A DNA stretch of 64,000 bases from positions 1-64,000 of the forward strand of contig NZ_QNRV01000005.1 of NCBI RefSeq assembly GCF_003315195.1, in the 5' to 3' direction. The notes beneath the pieces are model-generated. The model saw only the letters and a list, made by a program, of their open reading frames with translations, made no database searches and was not told the DNA's origin. The stretch is from Sutterella wadsworthensis. Lineage in GTDB: Bacteria > Pseudomonadota > Gammaproteobacteria > Burkholderiales > Burkholderiaceae_F. The translations under genes and the position numbers were made by a program. Below are positions 35,908-43,648 of the stretch, one piece after another. Within the stretch, counting starts at the first letter, position 1. Each line of letters begins with the position of its first letter.

Positions 35908-36774
35908 ATGGTGAGCTCAACTACCTCTACATCATCGTCTGGCACTTTATTCGCCATCGGCGACCTTCAGGGGTGCCTTGAAAGTCTTGAAGAACTGCTT
36001 ACACAGCTCCCGCAAGATGCAGAGCTGCTTTTTGTTGGGGATCTGGTTAACCGCGGTCCGCAATCCCTTCAGACACTGCGCTTTGTGAAAAATCTCGGCA
36101 GTCGCGCCCGCTCAATTCTCGGCAATCATGACCTCCACCTTCTTGCTGTTGCGGCAGGCGCAGGCGAAATGCATAAGAAAGACACCATTGCCGATATCCT
36201 ATCTGCGCCGGATCGCGACGAATTAATTAACTGGCTGCGCAACCAACCGCTTCTCATCGAACAAGGAGACGTTCTCTTCGCTCACGCCGGCATTCATCCT
36301 TTATGGGATCTTCCAACTGCTCAAAAACTCGCTCAGGAAGCTCACGAAGCGCTCGCTGGCCCTCAGTGGCAGCGTTGGCTTCAAGGCATGTACGGCAATA
36401 CGCAGTGGTCACCCGATCTGACGGGTGAAAAACGCATGCGTGCGATTCTCAATGGGTTTACTCGCATGCGGTTTGTCAATGCCCTCACAGGGGAGCTTGA
36501 CTTTGACTTAAAAGAAGGGGCCGGCACTGCCCCCAAAGGTTGGGTCCCTTGGTTTGAATACAAACATAGATTGCTCTGCGACCACACCATATGCTTCGGG
36601 CACTGGTCAATGCTGGGCCTCATCAACCGCCCCAATCTGGTTGCCATAGACACCGGCTGTCTCTGGGGTGGCGAGCTTACCGCCGTTCGCTTCCCGGATC
36701 GCCGCATCTTTCAGGAAAAATGCCCCTGCTGGGCCAACCCACTCGCTTTTTCAAAAAAACATAAAAAAGACTGA
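35908..36774 (+). CDS. apaH: Symmetrical diadenosine tetraphosphatase ApaH
   Basis: A 288-residue metallophosphatase that splits Ap4A to two ADP and also removes Np4 caps from RNA. The metallophosphoesterase motifs are GDLQGC, GDLVNRGP and GNHD, with later FAHAGIHP and the GHWS histidine. A short Ser/Thr-rich lead (MVSSTTSTSSSG) precedes the domain. GGAGCG lies 9 nt before the ATG. It stands alone, without rsmA, unlike enterics. Confidence 0.94.
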   Translation: MVSSTTSTSSSGTLFAIGDLQGCLESLEELLTQLPQDAELLFVGDLVNRGPQSLQTLRFVKNLGSRARSILGNHDLHLLAVAAGAGEMHKKDTIADILSAPDRDELINWLRNQPLLIEQGDVLFAHAGIHPLWDLPTAQKLAQEAHEALAGPQWQRWLQGMYGNTQWSPDLTGEKRMRAILNGFTRMRFVNALTGELDFDLKEGAGTAPKGWVPWFEYKHRLLCDHTICFGHWSMLGLINRPNLVAIDTGCLWGGELTAVRFPDRRIFQEKCPCWANPLAFSKKHKKD

Positions 36775-36797
36775 AGCGAAAGTAAATCATCAAAAGA

Positions 36798-36824
36798 GCC
36801 CGAAGCATATTGAATACTTCGGGC
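36798..36824. terminator. Bidirectional terminator between apaH and an acyltransferase
   Basis: The perfect 8-bp arms GCCCGAAG/CTTCGGGC with an 11-nt loop lie between two converging genes. On the minus strand TCTTTTGAT follows, so it best serves the acyltransferase; on the plus strand only GTTGGTTG follows. Confidence 0.75.
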
Positions 36825-36865
36825 GTTGGTTGAATTCCCCAGCATTAAGAGACTGCTGTCAGCAT

Positions 36866-37714
36866 CTACTCAGCTGCTGAAGCTTTTTCTGTTCCGGTTT
36901 TGGCAAGTTTTGCACGAAGTGCCTCAGCCTTGGCGGCTGTGGCATCCGGCCAGCCAAGCGCTTCAGCCATGGCACGGGAGGTTTCTGCACAGAGGGTTCG
37001 CCGGTCGTAGGCCGCTGCTTTAATCGGCGTAAGGATCGTTGCTTCAACCGAAACGTTCTTCGTTCTGACAATATCCTTTAATACGGTGAAAAGATCCCTT
37101 GATGCATAAGACGGCATCGTTGAGGGTATGCCGTTCACAGAGTACTTCAGCGTAATCGGAAGCACCTCAATTCCGTTGTATTCCGCAGGTTTGGCAGCCG
37201 AAAAGAGATTCGCATAGAAAGGCAGCAACGCATCGCCCGGCCCCGTTGTCCCCTCCGGGAAAAAAAGTACGTTCTCGCCGCGGGCAAGGTGCTTGTCCAT
37301 AACTTCCACAACATCAACAATCGCGCGGCGGCTTGAGCGATCGATGAAGATTGTTCCTACGTGCTTGGAAATCAGTCCGAAAATCGGCCACTTTGAAATT
37401 TCTTTTTTAGCGATGAAGCGCACCGGAAGAATGGAATCCAGCACAAAAATATCAGCGAACGATATGTGGTTGGCGCAGACAAGGTAGCCGGGTCCGTCTT
37501 CACGCAACCCTGAAGCCGCCTCAGCATTAGGAATCCGGCCCTTGACATCAAGGCGGATGCCTAAAACTCGGAGAAGCCGAGGCGCCCAACGCTTGACCAT
37601 GCGCACACGCATACTGTCTGGCACTACGGGAAAAATGCCAACCACAAGAAAGAAAAGAATAACAATGACAACGGCGAGCAGAATAAGCCGCGCGCCCCCG
37701 ACGATGCTGCGCAT
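36866..37714 (-). CDS. Second 1-acyl-glycerol-3-phosphate acyltransferase family protein
   Basis: A 282-residue PlsC-superfamily protein with a strong N-terminal membrane helix (about 8-28), the catalytic NHISFAD (HX4D) and FPEGTTGPGDALLPF. The C-terminal 30 residues are Ala/Lys/Glu-rich. It is only distantly like the PlsC at 14662-15399. It could be lysophosphatidate acyltransferase or an ornithine-lipid (OlsA-type) acyltransferase; the sequence does not decide. It lies 48 nt downstream of ruvX. Confidence 0.82.
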   Translation of the reverse strand: MRSIVGGARLILLAVVIVILFFLVVGIFPVVPDSMRVRMVKRWAPRLLRVLGIRLDVKGRIPNAEAASGLREDGPGYLVCANHISFADIFVLDSILPVRFIAKKEISKWPIFGLISKHVGTIFIDRSSRRAIVDVVEVMDKHLARGENVLFFPEGTTGPGDALLPFYANLFSAAKPAEYNGIEVLPITLKYSVNGIPSTMPSYASRDLFTVLKDIVRTKNVSVEATILTPIKAAAYDRRTLCAETSRAMAEALGWPDATAAKAEALRAKLAKTGTEKASAAE

Positions 37715-37762
37715 AGGCGTTCTTTTTGGAAGAGATGAATGGAATTGACGGATAGTTCTACT

Positions 37763-38188
37763 TCACTCTGCCACCGTAACGGCTTCATGGAAGAACTGTT
37801 CAAGAATGACGGCGGCCGCGCGATCATCAATGTGGTCGCGCCCTTGGGCGACCTCCACCGAAGAGAAACGCTCGTCGACAGTAAAGACCCGTAGATGATA
37901 ACGACCGCCAAGCTGACGGGCGAAACGTTCACAGCGAGCCGTGAGCGTTGACGGATTACCGTCCCCTAGTCTGGGCACGCCGACAACGAGAAATTTCGGT
38001 TTCCACTCAGACATCAATGCTTCAATACTCTGCCAACGCGACTCATTGGTAGACGCATCCAGAATAACGAGCGGTTCTGCTGTTCGCGTAACGGTATTGC
38101 CCACTGCCACACCGGTGCGGGCAAGCCCAAAATCAAATGCCAGTACGGTGCCGGGTTCTGTGAGGAATGTTTCCAAAGGTTTTGCCAT
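37763..38188 (-). CDS. ruvX: Holliday-junction resolvase-like protein RuvX (YqgF)
   Basis: A 141-residue RNase H-fold protein. VLAFDFGLARTGVAVGN carries the first catalytic Asp; FLVVGVPRLGDG and FTVDERFSSVEV are conserved; DDRAAAVILEQFF ends the family. It acts in 16S rRNA 5'-end processing and possibly junction resolution. The usual neighbour yqgE is missing. ATG 38188 fits the family start after a short lead. Confidence 0.92.
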   Translation of the reverse strand: MAKPLETFLTEPGTVLAFDFGLARTGVAVGNTVTRTAEPLVILDASTNESRWQSIEALMSEWKPKFLVVGVPRLGDGNPSTLTARCERFARQLGGRYHLRVFTVDERFSSVEVAQGRDHIDDRAAAVILEQFFHEAVTVAE

Positions 38189-38439
38189 AGCTTGATCTGC
38201 GTCAGGGAAGTTCCGGTCGGTTGTATCTTCAATTGTCGAAAAATTGCGAAGGACCTCATTATGGCCACATTAGGTGGCCCACGCCTGCAGAGGTCTACAA
38301 ACTTTTCCGCCAGTTCACTCGCATCTGCGGCTGAATAGGCGTACTCTTGCGCCTCCCCTTTTTTGGTTCTTGAGGCTCTCCTACCTGTGCGTCCGTTCCA
38401 CGGATGCCTTCGTCGGCGAGCCTTCTTGCATTTTTAGCG

Positions 38440-38961
38440 ATGATCGACAACGTTCTTGAGCGTCTGACGACGCTTTTCACCGAAGGCGGCGCGCACTTCC
38501 GCGTCATTCACCACCCTGCCGCCGGCCAATCGAGCCAATCGGTAGCCGAAATCCGCGGCACTGAACTTGGTCAGGGCGCTAAAGCGCTTTGCTGCACCGT
38601 GAAGGGCAACGGCGTAAAAAAGCATGTCCTCGGCGTTCTTCCGGCCGACATGCAAGCCGATCTCAGCAAGCTTGCCGCAGCAGTCGGCGGACGTCGTGCC
38701 TCGCTCGCCAGTCCAGATGAAGTAATGGACTTAACGGGATGCATCTTTGGCGCCGTACCGCCAGTGAGTTTTCATCCCGATCTTGAACTCATCTGCGATC
38801 CGACACTCTTCACGCGTTATAGCGAACTGGCCTTCAATGCTGGCTCACGCGATGTTTCTATCATTATTTCGACCGACGATTTCAAACGTATCGTTGCGCC
38901 AAAGGTAGCCGCCTTCCTTCGTGATGCGGCCTCTGCCCCCGCTGAAAAACAAAACCAATAA
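38440..38961 (+). CDS. YbaK/EbsC-type aminoacyl-tRNA deacylase
   Basis: A 173-residue single-domain protein of the YbaK/ProX editing family. ELGQGAKALCCTVKG carries the conserved Lys region, and GCIFGAVPPVSFHPDLEL the conserved G.PP substrate loop. Such proteins hydrolyse mischarged tRNAs (e.g. Cys-tRNAPro or Ala-tRNAPro) in trans; the substrate is not predictable here. ATG 38440 is preferred; an in-frame ATG at 38404 would add a hydrophobic dozen residues. Neither has a clear ribosome-binding site. Confidence 0.85.
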   Translation: MIDNVLERLTTLFTEGGAHFRVIHHPAAGQSSQSVAEIRGTELGQGAKALCCTVKGNGVKKHVLGVLPADMQADLSKLAAAVGGRRASLASPDEVMDLTGCIFGAVPPVSFHPDLELICDPTLFTRYSELAFNAGSRDVSIIISTDDFKRIVAPKVAAFLRDAASAPAEKQNQ

Positions 38962-39005
38962 ACAAGTCGTAAATTGCCTAAACCTCCGACCTAAGGTCTC
39001 TTGAC

Positions 39006-39461
39006 ATGGACTCCTTTGCCGCTTTGCTCACCAATTCGATTACACCGGTGACGCTTATCTCCGGCGTCGGCCTCATGCTGCTGTGCATGACTGCCCGCTA
39101 CAACCACACGACCGATCGTGTGCGTCAACTCCTCAAACGTCGTGAAGACGGTGACTACGAAAAAGAACCGGATCTCGATTTCGAAATCCACTTGATCTTC
39201 CGTCGTTCGCGCTATCTGCGCCGAGCAATGCTGAGCCTCGTGCTCTCGGATGTCTGCTCGGGCCTCATTGTGGCAACAAACGTTGCCGCACACCTTTCGA
39301 ACCTCAATTTCGTCACACTCTCCTCAATCTGGTTGGCATTCGCGCTGGCACTGATTGTCGCCTCGTCGATTTATTTCAGTCTGGAAGTTCGCCTTTCGCT
39401 TCATGCTCTGGAAACAGCCATCGATCATTTGCCCGGCAAAACGAAAGAGCCAGGCCTTTAA
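39006..39461 (+). CDS. DUF2721 membrane protein, first of a tandem pair
   Basis: A 151-residue protein of the DUF2721 family: one hydrophobic N-terminal helix (ITPVTLISGVGLMLLCMT), a cytoplasmic charged segment starting ARYNHTTDRVRQLLKRRED, then two more membrane helices in the C-terminal half. Function is unknown. It is followed after 11 nt by a paralogue with the same layout, so the two probably form a heteromer or arose by recent duplication. AAGG lies about 10 nt upstream of the ATG. Confidence 0.85.
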   Translation: MDSFAALLTNSITPVTLISGVGLMLLCMTARYNHTTDRVRQLLKRREDGDYEKEPDLDFEIHLIFRRSRYLRRAMLSLVLSDVCSGLIVATNVAAHLSNLNFVTLSSIWLAFALALIVASSIYFSLEVRLSLHALETAIDHLPGKTKEPGL

Positions 39462-39472
39462 GGAGACGTCAC

Positions 39473-39946
39473 GTGCTTACCATCACCGAATTTAATGACT
39501 CGCTCTCATTAGCACTTGCGCCGATTACCTTAATTTCCGGCGTAGGACTCTTGATGATCTGCATGACCAATCGCTACAACCATGCGACGAACCGTATTCG
39601 TCAGTTGATGGCTAAACGCGAAGGCAACATCGATAATTCCATCATCCGCTCAGTAATAGACACTGAAATCGATCTTCTCTACATGCGTGCATCGCTGCTG
39701 CGTCGCGGCATGCTCTCCGTTGCGCTTTCGGCTTTCTTTTCAGCCATTCTGGTTGCGGTCAGCGTGAGTGCTCGCTTTCTCGATCTTGACATCCACATCC
39801 TCGAAAGCTGCATCCTCGTTGCGGCAGTTCTTCTAATCGTTCTTTCTGCGCTTCTCTTTGCTGGCGAGATTAACGTCTCGCTCAAAGCCTTAAAACTTGC
39901 CGTCGATAAAGTGCCGCGTCACGGCAAATGGAGTCTAGAAGACTAG
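39473..39946 (+). CDS. DUF2721 membrane protein, second of a tandem pair
   Basis: A 157-residue paralogue of the preceding gene. The conserved block reads APITLISGVGLLMICMT then NRYNHATNRIRQLMAKRE, against the same positions upstream. Three membrane helices are predicted by eye. The start is GTG 39473, with AAGGAG 7 nt before it. A strong terminator follows, so the pair forms a small transcription unit. Function unknown. Confidence 0.85.
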   Translation: MLTITEFNDSLSLALAPITLISGVGLLMICMTNRYNHATNRIRQLMAKREGNIDNSIIRSVIDTEIDLLYMRASLLRRGMLSVALSAFFSAILVAVSVSARFLDLDIHILESCILVAAVLLIVLSALLFAGEINVSLKALKLAVDKVPRHGKWSLED

Positions 39947-39964
39947 CCGCTATTCATCGTAGAT

Positions 39965-39995
39965 ACGGGCGCCGTTCGGCTGGAACGACGCCCGT
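39965..39995 (+). terminator. Terminator after the DUF2721 pair
   Basis: A long near-perfect stem, ACGGGCG-C-CGTTC pairing with GAACG-A-CGCCCGT around a 5-nt loop, followed by TTGCTCTCT. It ends 8 nt before the stop of the converging patatin gene. Confidence 0.8.
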
Positions 39996-40002
39996 TTGCT
40001 CT

Positions 40003-42273
40003 CTATTGTCTATATCCCCAACGGAAATAAATAGAGGTGCCCTCTCCCTTCGTGCGGCCAACCACTAAAAAGATGGGACCAATCAAACTGTCAACACCGA
40101 TCGATGCTGAAACGGACTTGGCCCACGCGCGATCATTCTCATCATTGCTCGACAGTCCATGCACATCATTCCAAGCACGCCCTGCCTCAAGTGCTCCGCC
40201 AATCCACACCGGCACGCGAATGGGCATCCAATCGGAAACATTGCGCATCAGCGAAGCCTTTACATACTCCAGCCGCGAGCCTGACCACCGGCCATAAGGC
40301 ACGCCTGGCATACGTCCTGCTCCGCCCAATTGGTACATTCCAGCGACTGAAGAACGCCCGATCTCTCCCTCGAACACAGAAGTCCAACGCCCCACAGAAA
40401 ACGGCACCAGCGCATTAATACCGAACATGTAATTGGACTCCGTCAGTCCGACGGCTTGATTAGAGCGTTTCCCATTCACCTGTAGCCGCATGCCCTCCGT
40501 CGGGAAACTCACGCTGTCGAGCGTATCAAGCATCAGCTCAGCACCGATATAGGGAGCTGACTTTCGCCGCCAAGGCGGCTGATCGCGGCCAATCTCAATA
40601 TCTGTATGTGAAGAAAGCCACCCTGTAGATAGGCCGGCATAACCCCATCGCGCGAGTTCCCAGCCTAAAAGCACTTTGGCATCTACAAACGTGCTCCTCC
40701 ACTGCGCCACGGCTTCGTGACCGGAATATCTATCAAAGCGCATACGTTCATACGAGATACTCGGTTGAATAAAGAGCGGCAAGGTTGTACCCAGCGGCTG
40801 ATAGAACTCTGAAAGAAATCTTTGTTTATCGCCAACCTGAATTTCATTGCGCCATTCTCCTCCCCATGCATTCAGCAGATGCCAACTGTGCGCAAAAAGC
40901 AGGTTGTAGGTACTCACACTGTCGAAGTCCGTTTCCAAAGACCCGCCCAGACGAACACTCGAATAGCCGGCTCGCTTCTCCTTGGGCTCAATGACGAGTG
41001 CTGCCGATCCGTCAGGTCCCGGATCTAACCGATAAACAACACTGTCAAAGTAACCATCGGCCCACACCGTACGTGCTGCATCATCCAAGCGCTCGCGATC
41101 AGCAGCACGCCCCGAAGGTACAGCCGCACGCTCAACAATTCTTTCGGGCGGCACAGCCGCATCCCCTTGCTGTGCGACTCGGATTTCCGTAATCACTTTC
41201 GGACTTCTGTCGAAGTTGACGAAACTCTGTGTGCGAGCGTGGTTCCATGCTGTCCATTCCTGACGGCCAACAGCAAGGACCTTTAGGCGATCGGCTGCAG
41301 CTCGACCGGCAGCCTCTCCCACAGCAATGATTTCACGGCTCTTGTCAAGATCTGCGGACGTATAGTCCTTCAGTTCCGGACGAATAAGAATATCGCGATC
41401 GGAAAGACTGGCCAGAGAGGCCGTAACGTTTTGTTCGGTCAGCAGATTTACCATCTGCGACATTACACCGACCACATCGTTGAGTTGCTCTCGCCCGCTG
41501 AGCGGGGTCCCGACATTAACTGCGATGACGATGTCAGCCCCCATTTCTCGGGCAAGCTCAACCGGCAGATTGTCAACCAATCCGCCGTCGACCAAAAGAT
41601 CATCGCCCCGTTTGGCTGGTGAAAAGGCTCCCGGCACCGACATTGACGCACGCATCGCTTGACTCAGTGTGCAGTCCTTTTGCATGACGACACGCTTGCC
41701 AGTAACAAGATTGGTTGCTGGCGCCGCAAAGGGGATCGGCAGCATGGAAAGATCTTCAACCATCGCTGAAGACGCTGTTTTTCGTGCCAAAAAAAGATCC
41801 AATTCTTCTGATGGCACAAAAGCATCGGGAAAGCGCGGCGTACCATCGTTGCTGATTTCAATCCCTGCAGAAGGCAGACTCTTGTAATCATCAAGCTTGC
41901 GCCGCCAAGACAAGATGTCGCGCTGCGGACGAGGCGCAAGCATCTTGCTCCAGTCCACCTCCAATACTGTGTCTTCGAGAGCTTTGGCAGTAAATCCGGC
42001 GGCATAAGCTCCGCCAACCATCGAGCCCATTGATGTGCCGGCAATAACGTCAATTTTGACGCCTAACTCTTCGAGTACCTTGATAACCCCAACATGCGCA
42101 AAGCCGCGGGCACCACCGCCGGAAAGCACTAATCCAACACAAGGACGCCCTTCAGCACGGCAGGCGGCGCGAACCTCACTGGGGGTTTTAGCCCAGCTCG
42201 AAGTTGAAATAGTTAAAAAGACAACTGCAGTCGTCAGGACGGCATGGTGAAGCGTTGGAAGGCGCAGAATCAT
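40003..42273 (-). CDS. Patatin-like phospholipase with POTRA and outer-membrane barrel (type Vd autotransporter-like)
   Basis: A 756-residue precursor. A signal peptide (about 1-28) leads to a patatin domain (about 45-300) with oxyanion hole GGGARG at 52-57, nucleophile Ser81 in GTSMG, and catalytic Asp229 in VDGGLVDNLP. A POTRA-like segment (about 370-450) and a C-terminal Omp85/BamA-type barrel (about 460-756, many GxxxxF/Y strands) follow. This matches the PlpD/FplA class, which can release or display a lipase. ATG 42273 is chosen for the signal peptide; the frame runs further upstream without support. It is divergent from galE. Confidence 0.88.
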   Translation of the reverse strand: MILRLPTLHHAVLTTAVVFLTISTSSWAKTPSEVRAACRAEGRPCVGLVLSGGGARGFAHVGVIKVLEELGVKIDVIAGTSMGSMVGGAYAAGFTAKALEDTVLEVDWSKMLAPRPQRDILSWRRKLDDYKSLPSAGIEISNDGTPRFPDAFVPSEELDLFLARKTASSAMVEDLSMLPIPFAAPATNLVTGKRVVMQKDCTLSQAMRASMSVPGAFSPAKRGDDLLVDGGLVDNLPVELAREMGADIVIAVNVGTPLSGREQLNDVVGVMSQMVNLLTEQNVTASLASLSDRDILIRPELKDYTSADLDKSREIIAVGEAAGRAAADRLKVLAVGRQEWTAWNHARTQSFVNFDRSPKVITEIRVAQQGDAAVPPERIVERAAVPSGRAADRERLDDAARTVWADGYFDSVVYRLDPGPDGSAALVIEPKEKRAGYSSVRLGGSLETDFDSVSTYNLLFAHSWHLLNAWGGEWRNEIQVGDKQRFLSEFYQPLGTTLPLFIQPSISYERMRFDRYSGHEAVAQWRSTFVDAKVLLGWELARWGYAGLSTGWLSSHTDIEIGRDQPPWRRKSAPYIGAELMLDTLDSVSFPTEGMRLQVNGKRSNQAVGLTESNYMFGINALVPFSVGRWTSVFEGEIGRSSVAGMYQLGGAGRMPGVPYGRWSGSRLEYVKASLMRNVSDWMPIRVPVWIGGALEAGRAWNDVHGLSSNDENDRAWAKSVSASIGVDSLIGPIFLVVGRTKGEGTSIYFRWGYRQ

Positions 42274-42409
42274 GAGCAATCCAAAATCAGAGACAGCAGA
42301 AGGCAACGCTGAAGTTGCCGCCCGGGATAACACGATGGAAAATAGTGAGTCTTCATAGGCTGCCGCAGTTGGCGGAATGCCTTTACGCCCACATACTATA
42401 AGGACGATT

Positions 42410-43429
42410 ATGCGCGTACTGCTCACAGGAGGCATGGGCTTCATCGGTTCCCATACGGCCGTGTCTCTTCTGGAAGCCGGTCATGAACCCATTCTTTATG
42501 ACAATCTTTCAAACGCTGATCGAAGTGTCGTCGATCGCATCGGCCGCATTACAGGTCACACGCCGACGTTCATTGAAGGCGACATTCGTGATGGGGCGCT
42601 GCTCAAACAAGTACTTCGTAACGAGCATATTGAAGCTGTCATTCACTTTGCCGGCCTTAAAGCGGTAGGCGAATCCGTCGGGAAACCGCTTGAGTATTTT
42701 GACAACAATGTCTCTGGCACAATCAAACTGCTCGAAGCCATGCGCTCTGTCGGCGTGAAGCGCCTCATCTTCAGTTCCTCTTCCACTGTTTACGGAACTC
42801 CGCAGCATCTTCCCCTCACTGAAGCGGAGCCAACCGGTGAAGCGACCAATCCATATGGTCGAACGAAAATTCACATTGAAGAAATCCTTGCCGATCTTTG
42901 CCGTTCAGACTCAGAATGGAGCGTTGTATGCCTGCGCTATTTCAATCCCATCGGGGCTCACCCATCAGGACTCATCGGTGAAGATCCAAACGGCATTCCG
43001 AACAACCTGCTCCCCTATATCGCCCGCGTTGCGAGCGGCAGGCTGCCTTGTCTGAATGTTTTCGGCAATGACTACGACACGCCTGACGGCACGGGCGTAC
43101 GCGACTTCATCCACGTAGTGGATCTCGCTCAGGGCCACACCGATGCGCTTCCATATGCAGTTTCACACACCGGCTGGATTGCAGTTAATCTCGGCTGCGG
43201 CCGCGGTTACAGCGTCCTAGAGGTCGTTAAAGCCTTTGAAGACGCAAGCGGTCGCCGAATTCCTCTGCATTTTGCGCCTCGCCGTGCCGGTGATATCGCT
43301 GCCAACTGGTGCGATCCGACATTGGCATTGAAGCTTTTCGGTTGGAAGGCCAAGTTCGACATTGAGGATATGTGCCGCGATTCTTGGCACTTTGAGTCTC
43401 TGCTTAAAACTGAATGCGAAACCCGCTAG
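42410..43429 (+). CDS. galE: UDP-glucose 4-epimerase
   Basis: A 339-residue extended short-chain dehydrogenase. GGMGFIGSHT binds NAD; SSSSTVYG and NPYGRTK supply the catalytic Ser/Thr and Tyr-X3-Lys; the family block NPIGAHPSGLIGEDP is intact. It interconverts UDP-glucose and UDP-galactose for LPS or capsule. ATG 42410 follows AAGGA. The gene is monocistronic, with a stem-loop after it and a convergent uvrA. Confidence 0.95.
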   Translation: MRVLLTGGMGFIGSHTAVSLLEAGHEPILYDNLSNADRSVVDRIGRITGHTPTFIEGDIRDGALLKQVLRNEHIEAVIHFAGLKAVGESVGKPLEYFDNNVSGTIKLLEAMRSVGVKRLIFSSSSTVYGTPQHLPLTEAEPTGEATNPYGRTKIHIEEILADLCRSDSEWSVVCLRYFNPIGAHPSGLIGEDPNGIPNNLLPYIARVASGRLPCLNVFGNDYDTPDGTGVRDFIHVVDLAQGHTDALPYAVSHTGWIAVNLGCGRGYSVLEVVKAFEDASGRRIPLHFAPRRAGDIAANWCDPTLALKLFGWKAKFDIEDMCRDSWHFESLLKTECETR

Positions 43430-43648
43430 CAGCGATTGAGCAAGTTTTACTGACGAAGCATTCAGGCAGTTCTGCAATCGATATTTATCCCAATTGCATG
43501 AACTGCCTCCAAAATGTTATCCACGAAATTATCCACAACTTATTTATTTATAATTCAACTAGTTGCATCTAATTTTCGAAGTTATTCACTTACAAAGCAT
43601 TCATCTCCAAATGGATTGAATTGATAACTTCTGCATAGATTCAATCGC
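43430..43648. other. AT-rich convergent intergenic region with DnaA-box matches
   Basis: TTATCCACG (43517-43525) and the perfect consensus TTATCCACA (43529-43537) lie 12 bp apart in the same orientation, with weaker matches TTATCCCAA (43485-43493) and TTATTCACT (43582-43590). The stretch from about 43538 to 43600 is visibly AT-rich (TATTTATTTATAATTCAAC). Both flanking genes converge here, so it is not a promoter region. It could be a DnaA-titrating or replication-related site; no dnaA, dnaN or gyrB is nearby. Confidence 0.5.
43464..43508 (+). terminator. Stem-loop after galE
   Basis: AGGCAGTT then TGCAAT pair with ATTGCA then AACTGCCT, interrupted by a small internal bulge, with a 14-nt loop that contains one of the weak DnaA-box matches. 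No U-tract follows, so termination is plausible but not certain. Confidence 0.45.

Noticed and set aside
43430-43648. Calling this region the chromosomal origin oriC
   Set aside because: Only two strong boxes are present and no dnaA, dnaN, gyrB, rpmH or gidA is nearby; kept only as a DnaA-box finding.
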